This document shows, in pieces, positions 50,859 to 59,381 of a DNA stretch of 64,000 bases. Position 1 is the first letter of the stretch. Each line of letters begins with the position of its first letter. The DNA is taken from contig CAUYUJ010000371.1 in NCBI GenBank assembly GCA_963575745.1, positions 7,501-71,500 of the forward strand, in the 5' to 3' direction. Both the position numbers and the translations under genes were made by a program. The DNA comes from Prorocentrum cordatum. Taxonomy: Eukaryota; Sar; Dinophyceae; Prorocentrales; Prorocentraceae. The notes below the pieces were generated by a model, which was given only the letters and a program-made list of their open reading frames with translations, ran no database searches and was not told the origin of the DNA.

Positions 50859-51140
50859 TCACGACCTTGCAGGTCGTCTCGCTCTTCGCGCGTCCACTTG
50901 CCAACTTATCCGCGAGCAATCCGAATCGCTGGATCGTCGCCGCCATGACAGAAGCCCTTTTTCCACCCCCGCCGCCCTCAATCTTTCCGCCTCACAGACG
51001 AGCTTGCCTATTCCTGGAATTGAGGGTGGATTCATGTTCCGAAATGACTCACTTCCTTTGTCTCGCACCATAAGAGACCCAACCTGGAGAAACAGCCACT
51101 GATAGGTTCTCATCCCTGTGCCTGGAGGATCAGTGGACAC
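50859..51140 (-). CDS. Element B: gag segment
   Basis: A 93-codon frame: RTYQWLFLQVGSLMVRDKGS and IPGIGKLVCEAERLRAAGVE, then Arg rich. It bridges the gag helices and the basic C-terminus. No independent motif. Confidence 0.4.
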   Translation of the reverse strand: MSTDPPGTGMRTYQWLFLQVGSLMVRDKGSESFRNMNPPSIPGIGKLVCEAERLRAAGVEKGLLSWRRRSSDSDCSRISWQVDARRARRPARS

Positions 51141-51201
51141 ATCATACTACTGCATGAAAGAACGAAGCCTGGAAACCTGTCGTATCTGTTTGTTGAAATG
51201 A

Positions 51202-51561
51202 TCACGAAGCCTTCATTTCATCCAATGGTTCCCTAGCACCATACAGCTCTTGATATCGTACCATCCATTCACTATAGAAGCAATACAAGTCCTGATCGGG
51301 CTTCTGTCGATCAATTGTCAATTCGAAGAGATCTCGACATATCCGATGTTGCCCGCTCTCAGACCTGACAGGACACCAAACGCAGATGGCTCGCATCATC
51401 TCACGTCCCGTTAAGAGACGGCCTTCTAGCTGGCATGAATGTTCCATGCGATTGGTTTGCGATAGAACATGCATGCGTTGGACCGATTGACGTTGATTGC
51501 GTTTCATCTTCGCAAAATTCCCAAATGAATTTGTCGCCATCATCATATCAAGACGCATCAA
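51202..51561 (-). CDS. Element B: gag core helices
   Basis: GRLLTGREMMRAICVWCPVR, then CRDLFELTIDRQKPDQDLYC then FYSEWMVRYQEL. The L.GR.m...i....r, D(l)f.l......d..l..F...W pattern is that of Copia gag capsid helices. The frame ends at ...LDEMKAS just before a spacer without frames. Confidence 0.6.
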   Translation of the reverse strand: MMRLDMMMATNSFGNFAKMKRNQRQSVQRMHVLSQTNRMEHSCQLEGRLLTGREMMRAICVWCPVRSESGQHRICRDLFELTIDRQKPDQDLYCFYSEWMVRYQELYGAREPLDEMKAS

Positions 51562-52439
51562 TCCCCAAGGGTCTCTGCGATTCGATCATTAGGTCCCCCA
51601 CCGCCGTCTCCGTCTGGGTCACCATCGTCACCCGGCCCCCCTGGGGGGCCTCTGGGCGGTTTGGACTTACCCGTCTCGTCCCACTGCAATGCAACGTGCA
51701 TTCCTGTGCTGGGAGCTGTGCTCTGGTCATCCCTCTGGTCGTCGTCGTGGACTCCCTGACCCGCGCGCCCTGCGCCCGCAGCGGCTGCGCCGACGGTGAA
51801 AGGAAGGCGGCTTGGTGAACCAAGAGCATTCGGATGACTCGACATCTTTGCATTGAAAGGTACATTCCCAGGATTGACTCCTTGAGCACCCTCAACTACT
51901 GAAGCCTTCTCAACAGCTGGCCCAGGGACGAAGTGCGATTTCGTGAGAGAAAGCGCGGGCATTGACGGAGCGGTTAGCAGTGGCATTTTGTCATGGCTCG
52001 ACTTCTCTATTTTGAAAAGCGGCATCCCCATTATGTCGGCGAGATTTCTCATCTGGCATTCAGGCTTATCGTCTCTAGGCAAAGCCGAGTGTCTCGGTGC
52101 CTTCCCGACAGGGTCGTTACTTGTGCTCTGGGCGTCAGGCGCGTTTTGAGGTTCCCCTTTCTCGTCGTCCTCGCCCAGGTGGCCTAGCGTTCTCTTCCAC
52201 GCACATTCATCGCAGCGATCAAAACCCGAATCCCGATGGGCATCGCATGTATGTTTCAGGCAACTCATGCATACATTAGATGAAGGTCGCACACAAATGT
52301 GACATGTCTGATTCGAGGTGCCAGATCGCGCACTTGTTCTCAACATACCTTTCCTCCGATCAGGCCGAGCAACAGTTGGAATAGCAGGTGGCTCAACGCG
52401 CGTCGGCTGTGCCGTTGTTGAGTTAACCTCTTCTTCCAC
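51558..52439 (-). CDS. Element B: Cys-cluster protein region upstream of gag core
   Basis: A 293-codon frame without an ATG. Residues 45-75 hold a dense Cys/His cluster: CHIC, seven residues, CMSC, then TCDAH and RCDEC. This C-x2-C...C-x2-C...C-x2-H...C-x2-C layout could bind two zinc ions, B-box or RING fashion. The remainder is mixed (ECQMRNLADIMGMPLFKIEK) and then Gly/Pro/Asp rich. Probably the N-terminal part of the Gag polyprotein. A hairpin core (52404) is read as TAQP. Confidence 0.6.
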   Translation of the reverse strand: MEEEVNSTTAQPTRVEPPAIPTVARPDRRKGMLRTSARSGTSNQTCHICVRPSSNVCMSCLKHTCDAHRDSGFDRCDECAWKRTLGHLGEDDEKGEPQNAPDAQSTSNDPVGKAPRHSALPRDDKPECQMRNLADIMGMPLFKIEKSSHDKMPLLTAPSMPALSLTKSHFVPGPAVEKASVVEGAQGVNPGNVPFNAKMSSHPNALGSPSRLPFTVGAAAAGAGRAGQGVHDDDQRDDQSTAPSTGMHVALQWDETGKSKPPRGPPGGPGDDGDPDGDGGGGPNDRIAETLGD

Positions 52440-52599
52440 TCGTCGCTGCTCGAGGTCAGACTTCAGCCTTCTGTTTGCTTCGCTTACACTCCGTTTTGCA
52501 ATGACGTTGCTCCTTATTTGTTCCTCTGCTTGCCCCTTTCAAACGATCCAAGGCCTCGACCATTTTCTTCTGATCATCTGCTCTGATTGCCTGGGTTTT

Positions 52600-53226
52600 C
52601 TATTCCTGTTCTCTAAGGGCCCTCGACGTTTCTGATTTCACTCCTTCGGCCTCAAGTCTCGCTGCTTCGAGCTGATTTCGGAACTCCTGATTTTCTCGCG
52701 CTGCCTTGTAATTTACTCGAGCCTCGAGTTCTCCTTCCCGCCTCGCAGCATCATCCATCTCTTTATAAACCGCATCTTCTCTTTCTGCTTTCTGTTGAGA
52801 GTCGACCGCCAGTTTTTCTGCCATATTCTGAATCCTTAACGTCTCATTCTCCTCCTGAGCAAGGCGCCTATTTGCCTCGTCCGCGACCCCTGCCGCATTG
52901 GCCTCAGCGTGCAGTATCAATTTATGCGCACCTTCGACAACGACGATCTTCTCGTGCGCCATCCTCTGCGCAATCATATGATTTTCGGCCTCAGAAATCG
53001 CAAGTCGACGTTGGGCCTCTTCGGCCGCCTGCTTATTGATTTGCACCTCAGCAAAAATTTGTATCTGTGCACTCGCAGCCCTCAATTGCTCTCGATCTTG
53101 TCTACGTCTTTCATTCCATTCCTGGATCGCAAGATGATGGCAAATCTGCTCTTCCATTGTGATGCAATCGTCATAGAGCCACGCTAGACTACACTTAGGG
53201 CAAACATTCGAGCATTGAGAACACAC
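52600..53226 (-). CDS. Element B: Cys-headed coiled-coil protein
   Basis: A 208-codon frame with ATG. Residues 2-12 are CSQCSNVCPKC, a double C-x2-C. Almost all the rest is a continuous charged helix: REQLRAASAQIQIFAEVQIN, KQAAEEAQRRLAISEAENHM, and ARENQEFRNQLEAARLEAEG. A long coiled coil suggests self-association, as in a Gag-like structural protein. It is the best-preserved frame in the 5' part of the element. Confidence 0.6.
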   Translation of the reverse strand: MCSQCSNVCPKCSLAWLYDDCITMEEQICHHLAIQEWNERRRQDREQLRAASAQIQIFAEVQINKQAAEEAQRRLAISEAENHMIAQRMAHEKIVVVEGAHKLILHAEANAAGVADEANRRLAQEENETLRIQNMAEKLAVDSQQKAEREDAVYKEMDDAARREGELEARVNYKAARENQEFRNQLEAARLEAEGVKSETSRALREQE

Positions 53227-53271
53227 TGGTCTTCGGCATGGACCTCCCCGTTTGCGCGCTTCCCCTGGGCA

Positions 53272-53940
53272 TTACTTCTCTGCGCAGGAAGGGCACGCTG
53301 GGCCGGCATTCCAGCAAACTTCCCGCATCGAATTACTGCTGGCGGTCCTATTTGTTGAGGTTCTTGGCGAATCGAAGACATCAAACCCTATAGAGCTGGA
53401 ACGCCCGGCCCTGGGGGCCTTGCTGGATCGTCCCCTCTCGCTATTTTGGGCAGGCGCGTGCTGTTCTCCTGTCCTCGCACCCCTTTTGGAGTTATCCACA
53501 TCCATGTTCATTGCACTCTCATCTCGCTCATCCTGAACGACGAGCTCGTCAAAATCTGGCACTCTATCTCTGCCAGTTCTGGGTGGCGAAAAGTCGGGTA
53601 TGTAAGAACCTAGTGATTAGGGCGAAACATTCAAGTTATCGTTTTCGTTGTTTGACTTCTTCGTCAATGGACGATGAATCGTCCCTGTAGCCTCTCGCGC
53701 ACTCCTTATTGTGCGTGTAGCGTCAAGGGGGGTTATTATCTGCTGTGCCGATGAGTATCCACCTCGGGTTAGCCTCTCTTCATTTTGTCTTTCGTCGTCT
53801 GAATCAAGAATGGCTTTCTGACTTGCCACAATCATTGCTTGAGGATGACAAAGATTGGCACATAAATCAAAAAGAGGTTCAAGATGAAGCGACGGGTCGG
53901 ATGAAGTGTGAAATCGAGCATGCTCCTCACTCTTCTCCAT
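53272..53940 (-). CDS. Element B: N-terminal Gag-side ORFs
   Basis: Two frames: 53940-53617 (SDPSLHLEPLFDLCANLCHP then QAMIVASQKAILDSDDERQN) and 53562-53272 (acidic start, then TASSNSMREVCWNAGPACPS then C). The second ends with C-x7-C-x2-C and would connect through a frameshift to the Cys head of the coiled-coil ORF. No known domain. Confidence 0.4.
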
Positions 53941-54032
53941 TGAATGAGAACTAGCTTCTTCAGATTGAGATCGCTCACATCTTCACCCTGCCCATGCAAT
54001 GCGCATCGGAGAGCATCCTCGGCACCCAGACG

Positions 54033-54413
54033 TCAAACGCCCGATACCTCGAAGAGATCGGCATCCAGCAATTTCCCCATTTCAAAATCTATATCTATCA
54101 ACTTCTCAGAGCCAACGTGTGCCACCACTGCTTCAGCTAAATTCCATGTAGAAGTGCTGATTTTGCCATCCCCTCTACTGGGGGGTAACTCCTTGGAACT
54201 TCTTTCTGAATGAACTGATGAATCTCCCTCCGTCAAGCCAAACAGTTTCTCTGGTGCTTTCTTATCAGGAAAAATATAAGACATATGTCGCCGATCCAAG
54301 ACGCTCGTGCTTTCATCGCGTTCGGACGGCCCTCGATGCACCCGAATATTCCTTCTTGAGACCCCATGCTCTTCGAAGCGAACGGCCGTGCCGCCGTTTC
54401 GGCTGATAGCCAA
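54033..54413 (-). CDS. Element B: first open frame after the 5' LTR
   Basis: Open from the very edge of the LTR, with no ATG at its start: AISRNGGTAVRFEEHGVSRR; RRHMSYIFPDKKAPEKLFGL; GKISTSTWNLAEAVVAHVGS then EKLIDIDFEMGKLLDADLFE. The segment TSTWNLAEAVVAHVGSEKLI has a protein-like helix/strand pattern. The primer-binding-like site lies at its first codons, so the real start is probably the internal ATG in HMSYIF. No family recognised. Confidence 0.4.
   Translation of the reverse strand: MAISRNGGTAVRFEEHGVSRRNIRVHRGPSERDESTSVLDRRHMSYIFPDKKAPEKLFGLTEGDSSVHSERSSKELPPSRGDGKISTSTWNLAEAVVAHVGSEKLIDIDFEMGKLLDADLFEVSGV
54400..54413 (-). promoter_or_regulatory. Candidate primer-binding site of element B
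   Basis: Directly after the 5' LTR the minus strand reads TTGGCTATCAGCCG. This is TGG-C-TATCAG-C, one base longer than the TGGTATCAGAGC primer-binding site complementary to initiator Met tRNA in many Copia elements. The position is right; the match is partial. Confidence 0.5.
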
Positions 54414-54720
54414 TCTTTTGCCTGGATATTCGTCATCCCTGCAGTATGTCCCGATGATGCCCCATAGCCCATAAGCTTAACAGAAGACATGGGCAAGAAA
54501 GGACAATGCCGTTAAGCATGCAACAGATGCAAGCCTGAAGGGAGGGGGCCGGCCCGCCGGCCGATGCGCGCGGCCGCGCGAGGGCGCGCTCCTTTTCTGT
54601 CACACCTGAGCCAAACAGCTTCACGTAATATCCAAGTCAAGAAGAGAAGCGTACAGTGCAAGCAAAGCAAGTGTGGGTGAGAAGGGCAGGAAGCAGGTGG
54701 TGCGAAGGGGCGCATTGACT
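54414..54720 (-). repeat. Element B 5' LTR
   Basis: A direct repeat of 31928-32224, with a 10-bp extra GAGGGCGCGC-like stretch inside its palindromic GC block. On the minus strand it starts AGTCAATGCG and ends GGCAAAAGA (CA in the other copy). The outer edge is followed by the aaaag target duplication at 54721. Confidence 0.85.
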
Positions 54721-56170
54721 AAAAGGGGTCAGGGTTCAGGGTTCTGGGCCAAGCTCCAAGGCTCTGGAGGGCCTCCGAAGACTCCGAGGGCCTCTAGAAT
54801 CACAGGATCGAAAAGGGCCACGCAGTTTCGCCTCTCGCGCGCCGGGGCTGCAGGCGAGCTTTCTCGCTGCTCCTGATCTCTACGGAAGCGCCCAGGGGCA
54901 CTTCGAAGAAGCGGATCGAGGATCGAGGTCGGGTAATCCGAGGCCAACGCAGGGGCGAACTCGGGCCGGGATAGTCGGAGATCCGCCGACCCCTCGGGGT
55001 TTCATCGGCGCGCGAAACGCACCCGCCCCCCCCCTCCCCCCCTTCTCCCCGAACCCCTCCCGCGGGGGCCTGGCCCGGTCGATTCGGAGGGGGGGGGGGG
55101 GGCGTCCGCCCGAGGCCCCAGTGCCCTAGTGGCAGCGCCCGCGAGCAGGTCCATCCAGCAAGTCGGCGCGCCCCTCGCGCGTTTCGTGGCCTCGCACGGG
55201 GCTCCGCTCACGGCTCTGGCGGCAGCGCCTGCGCGGCGCGCCCGCGCCAATTCTGGCGCCCCCGCCACGCGCGTCGCGGCCCCAGAGAGAGGTTGCCGAG
55301 GGCGACGCCCGCAGGTTCAACAGTACTCATAACTACGCATGGTTGAACCCTTCGCCAAGATATTTTCTCGCCCTCTGCGACGCGTCCGAAAGTGGCTCTC
55401 TGCTCGCTCGACGGGGGCCCCCCGGAGCTTTTGCCGCCGCCCCCGCGCTTTGTTCGGGCAGCCGCCGGCGACGCGATAAAAGACCGCCCCCGTGCAAAGG
55501 GTCGGGCCTGCCAGAAGGGGAACAAGCAATAACATGCACGTTGGAACTCGGAAGCCCGCGCGGATTCGCCGGGCCGGCGCTGGGCCCCCTCCCCCGGCGC
55601 GCGGGGCGCCCGAAGGGCAGCGCTGGAGGCGTCGCGGGGGGGGGGGGCCGGCGCCGATCTGAGGAGTTCGAATGGACCTCCGAGCCTACGTCCAAGTCGT
55701 TGCCTGTCACCCTAGGGAGAAGGTCGAGCCTCGAGCGCCCGGGGCCCACTCGAGGCGGCGGCGCCAACTGCGCGCCTGAATCGGCTGTCCGACAGGGGGG
55801 GGGGGGCCCGCTCGACGGGGGTCTCCCGGAGCTTTGGCTACCCCCCCCGCGCTTTGTTCGGGCGGCTCTCGAGCCGCCGGCGACGCGATTGAAGACCGGC
55901 CCTGAGCAACGGGTCGAGCCTGCCAGAAGGGGGGCAAGCAATGGCGTGCACGTGAAAACTCGGAGGTCCGCGCGGACGCATCGGGTCGGCGCTGGGCCCT
56001 TCCCCCCGGCGCGCGGAGCGCACTAGGGGCAGCGCCGGAGGCGTCGCCGGGGGGGGGGGCCAGCGCCAATCCGAGGAATCCGCGTGGATCTCCGAGCTTA
56101 TGTCCACGTCCATTGCGCGTTGCCCCAGGGAAAGGGTCGAGCCCCCCCCCAGGGGGCCCGCAACGAAACA
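54672..56170 (+). repeat. 1.49-kb tandem duplication, unit 1
   Basis: Nearly identical to unit 2 at an offset of 1491 bases. Its left edge includes the last 45 or so bases of element B's LTR, the aaaag duplication and the remainder of the Copia A LTR (to 54804). The rest is very GC rich, with G runs at 55089-55102 and elsewhere. It contains two diverged sub-repeats of about 400 bp (from 55408 and from 55813), each with a GACGGGG...CGGAGCTTT opening and a CTGCCAGAAGGGG segment. No coding signal. Confidence 0.9.
54721..54804 (-). repeat. Candidate 5' LTR of Copia element A, second part
   Basis: Continues the LTR broken off at 31927: TTCAGGGTTCTGGGCCAAGC ... CCTCTAGAATCACA, matching 16856-16927. 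Another copy lies at 56212-56295 through the tandem duplication. Confidence 0.6.
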
Positions 56171-57653
56171 AGGGTGGGAAGGGCAGGAAGCAGGTGGTGC
56201 GAGCATTGACTAAAAGGGGTCAGGGTTCAGGGTTCTGGGCCAAGCTCCAAGGCTCTGGAGGGCCTCCGAAGACTCCGAGGGCCTCTAGAATCACAGGATC
56301 GAAAAGGGCCACGCAGTTTCGCCCCTCGCGCGCCGGGGCTGCAGGCGAGCTTTCTCGCTGCCCCTGATCTCTACGGAAGCGCCCAGGGGCACTTCGAAGA
56401 AGCGGATCGAGGATCGAGGTCGGGTAATCCGAGGCCAACGCAGGGGCGAACTCGGGCCGGGATAGTCGGAGATCCGCCGACCCCTCGGGGTTTCATCGGC
56501 GCGCGAAACGCACCCGCCCCCCCCCTCCCCCCCTTCTCCCCGAACCCCTCCCGCGGGGGCCTGGCCCGGTCGATTCGGAGGGGGGGGGGGGGGCGTCCGC
56601 CCGAGGCCCCAGTGCCCTAGTGGCAGCGCCCGCGAGCAGGTCCATCCAGCAAGTCGGCGCGCCCCTCGCGCGTTTCGTGGCCTCGCACGGGGCTCCGCTC
56701 ACGGCTCTGGCGGCAGCGCCTGCGCGGCGCGCCCGCGCCAATTCTGGCGCCCCCGCCACGCGCGTCGCGGCCCCAGAGAGAGGTTGCCGAGGGCGACGCC
56801 CGCAACTACATTACTCATAACTGCGCATGGTTGAACCCTTCGCCAATATATTTTCTCGCCCTCTGCGACGCGTCCGAAAGTGGCTCGCTGCTCGCTCGAC
56901 GGGGGTCTCCCGGAGCTTTTGCCGCCGCCCCCGCGCTTTGTTCGGGCAGCCGCCGGCGACGCGATAAAAGACCGCCCCCGTGCAAAGGGTCGGGCCTGCC
57001 AGAAGGGGAACAAGCAATAACATGCACGTTGGAACTCGGGAGCCCGCGCGGATTCGCCGGGCCGGCGCTGGGCCCCCTCCCCCGGCGCGCGGGGCGCCCG
57101 AAGGGCAGCGCTGGAGGCGTCGCGGGGGGGGGCCGGCGCCGATCTGAAGAGTTCGAATGGACCTCCGAGCCTACGTCTAAGTCATTGCCTGTTACCCTAG
57201 GGAGAAGGTCGAGCCTCGAGCGCCCGGGGCCCGCTCGAGGCGGCGGCGCCAACTGCGCGCCTGAATCGGCTGTCCGACAGGGGGGGGGGGCCCGCTCGAC
57301 GGGGGTCTCCCGGAGCTTTGGCTACCCCCCCCGTGCTTTGTTCGGGCGGCGCTCGAGCCGCCGGCGACGCGATTGAAGACCGGCCCTGAGCAACGGGTCG
57401 AGCCTGCCAGAAGGGGGGCAAGCAATGGCGTGCACGTGGAAACTCGGAGGTCCGCGCGGACGCATCGGGTCGGCGCTGGGCCCTTCCCCCCGGCGCGCGG
57501 AGCGCACTAGGGGCAGCGCTGGAGGCGTCGCCGGGGGGGGGGGGGCCAGCGCCAATCCGAGGAATCCGCGTGGATCTCCGAGCTTATGTCCACGCCCATT
57601 GCGCGTTGCCCCAGGGAAAGGGTCGAGCCCCCCCAGGGGGCCCGCAACGAAAC
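56171..57653 (+). repeat. 1.49-kb tandem duplication, unit 2
   Basis: A second copy of unit 1, ending at GCAACGAAACAG. Homopolymer lengths differ slightly between the units, and there are scattered substitutions (for example GTTCAACAGTACTC in unit 1 where unit 2 has a shorter ACTACATTACTC). Open frames here are products of GC richness. Confidence 0.9.
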
Positions 57654-58429
57654 AGCCTCGGGCGCCCGGGGCCCGCTCGAGGCGGCGGCGCCAACGACGC
57701 GTCTATACCGACCCTGGCCAGGCCCATCCCGGGCCAAGGGTCGGCGCGTGCGCCCCCTGGCTTGGGCAGGAATGCACGCGCGCCGATTCTAAGCCCGGGG
57801 TCGGCCTGGCCTGGGTCGACGCGGGCGCATAGTTGGTACCCTCTGGCAGGGGGCCTGTCGCATCCCTCCTCGAAATCGAACGCCGACGCCCAGGCCCTCG
57901 ATCTCCACGTTGCCAACGCTGGCGACTGCAGTCTTTCGGTTGACCCCGCGGGCCGCGCAGCGCGCGCCCATCGGCGTTGAAGGTCGGGGGCGAGGAGGTC
58001 GGATAAGAACTTGCCTTGATTTCGAAGAGGGTTGTAGAAGCCCCCCGGCTTCTAAGGAGCCGTTCCTGGAATTTGTCCGGGCACTTCTAAGTGGGCCCCA
58101 ATCGTCTGAAAAAAGGCATCCGACTTCTTCGAGCTCCGCCCACTCTCGAGAACCCCCTTTCATGCGCGCGGCCAAGAGGGGCCGAATGCAGGCGCGCCAG
58201 GATTGGGCTTGGCCGACTACCGATACACCAGGCTTGGCCAGATAGGCGACGAGTTGCTCGGGCTCGGGGCGGAAGCCACATCAACGCGGCTGGAAAAGGC
58301 CAGCTTGGCTGGCACGTGCCAACCTGGTGGATTGGATCCGACCTGGCTGGGCCATCAACATAATAAGGGCAAGATTGCAACTACACTAAGGGCACGATTG
58401 CACGATTGCAACGTCAGGCACGAGCCAAC
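57654..58429. other. Spacer, no gene recognised
   Basis: GC-rich sequence with a small hairpin at about 58035-58056 (AGAAGCC...GGCTTCT) and a short GGCACGATTGCA-type repeat near 58390. It lies downstream of the LRR gene in that gene's sense and may hold its 3' untranslated region. Confidence 0.4.
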
Positions 58430-59161
58430 TCACTCGAAAGCAGAAAATCTCAAATTTCCTATTTTCAAGTCAGGCTTCATCTGACCAAGCTTCTTCATCT
58501 CGTTCTTGTCGATCTTGTAGGGGACCCATAACTCTGCCAGGTTGCTACTCTTCAGCCCGTCATGAAGGGGCTCGAGACTGGTGATTTGGTTGAACCTGTC
58601 TTCCTGCAGATCCAGCTTTTTCAGGCTGCGGTTCTTGGCCAGCATATACCCCAGGAGGTACACGTCGAACTCGTCGAGGTTACAAAACCCGAGTTTGAGC
58701 TCTTCCAGGCGGCTCGCGGTCCCCGCTCGGATCAGCCCCTCCACGAGGGGCGCGATGCTCTCCAGGCAGTGGTTCGAACTAACATCCAATTTCTTCAGCG
58801 TCTTGTTCTTGGCGAGCACGTCGCGCAGCGGGGACAAATCGGTGATGCGGTTGTTGCTTAGATCAAGCTGCTCCACCTCCTGGTTGACTGCGAGCGCCGC
58901 TGCGAGGCTTGCCAGCTCTTCATTGCCCATGTATGCGTCTCGAAGATCCAAAGCCTTCGACGTCAGGTCATAGACCCTCTCGCTCATCTCCTCGTAAGCC
59001 TCTGCCAGCTTGATGAGGATACTGAAAAACGCCGCGGTGAGGTTCATGGTAGCAAGCGTTCCAAAGCTACCGTTGAAAGTGAAAGTACCGCTGGCCTCAA
59101 GGACGCTGGCGAGACATGATAGTACAATCTGTACAGCGTCATCGGCCAGTATGTCGAACAT
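58430..59161 (-). CDS. Leucine-rich-repeat protein
   Basis: The ATG at 59159-59161 gives 243 residues starting MFDILADDAVQIVLSCLASV; the frame stays open a further 30 codons upstream without an ATG. The first 65 residues are helical and faintly F-box-like. From about residue 70 onward there are five 28-residue leucine-rich repeats of the ribonuclease-inhibitor type: VEQLDLSNNRITDLSPLRDV, LKKLDVSSNHCLESIAPLVE, LEELKLGFCNLDEFDVYLLG, LKKLDLQEDRFNQITSLEPL, and a capping LAELWVPYKID. Such proteins act as protein-binding scaffolds. The frame is intact and intronless, which is compatible with a retrogene, but no spliced-leader relict precedes it. This is the strongest candidate for a functional host gene in the window. 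Confidence 0.75.
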   Translation of the reverse strand: MFDILADDAVQIVLSCLASVLEASGTFTFNGSFGTLATMNLTAAFFSILIKLAEAYEEMSERVYDLTSKALDLRDAYMGNEELASLAAALAVNQEVEQLDLSNNRITDLSPLRDVLAKNKTLKKLDVSSNHCLESIAPLVEGLIRAGTASRLEELKLGFCNLDEFDVYLLGYMLAKNRSLKKLDLQEDRFNQITSLEPLHDGLKSSNLAELWVPYKIDKNEMKKLGQMKPDLKIGNLRFSAFE

Positions 59162-59381
59162 CAGGATCTCCGCCGGACCCCTTGCGGGGCCACCAGGCTG
59201 TAGGGCGAAGGTTTGCTGCTCCCTGTGCCAGTTGCAGCATCCAGTTTCCAATGTGATGGCTGCACTTTCTGCTTCCTACTGCTAATTGCTACTGAACGCG
59301 CGAGAGGGGGGGAGCCGAAAAACCGCACAATACCACGCCCCTCGGGGGTTCGCAGACTTCCCGGGGGGCCGTGGGACACAT
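59162..59381. other. Upstream region of the LRR gene
   Basis: Would contain the promoter and 5' untranslated region of the LRR gene. I see no TATA-like or leader-acceptor signal that I would trust. Confidence 0.3.

Larger units (their letters stand above)
32460..54393 (-). repeat. Family of 11-bp CGGC-TGN-GCCG hairpins (at least 26 copies)
   Basis: Plus-strand CGGCTGTGCCG starts at 32983, 33167, 34740, 41153, 42577, 47629, 48863, 49681 and 52404. Loop variants: TGC at 36315, 45425, 51782; CGT at 38124, 41373, 54383; TGA at 40084. Stem variants with both arms changed together: CGAC/GTCG at 32460, 35933, 41654, 45093, 46934, 50615; TGGC/GCCA at 35592, 39467, 50044; AGGC/GCCT at 50441. All lie inside element B and have the same strand sense. 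Confidence 0.85.
31928..54720 (-). mobile_element. Element B: 22.8-kb Ty1/Copia-type LTR retrotransposon
   Basis: LTRs lie at 31928-32224 and 54414-54720, about 90% alike by hand alignment apart from a 10-bp gap. The insertion is flanked by aaaag at 31923-31927 and 54721-54725. Sense is minus: gag (54.4-50.1 kb), aspartic protease (50.0-49.4), integrase (48.9-47.9), reverse transcriptase (46.3-45.7) and RNase H (45.0-44.1), which is the Copia order with integrase before RT. A further 12 kb with other ORFs precedes the 3' LTR. Most Copia elements are 5-10 kb, so this one is unusually long. The coding region is split by many frame changes and a few substitutions in catalytic residues, so this copy is probably dead. 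Confidence 0.85.

Noticed and set aside
55000-57980. Multiple GC-rich frames on both strands in the duplicated unit, and a tRNA-like promoter (SINE) idea
   Set aside because: Frames follow GC content. The GGTTCAA-like and AGTGGCA-like pieces are not at tRNA box spacing, so I do not call a SINE.
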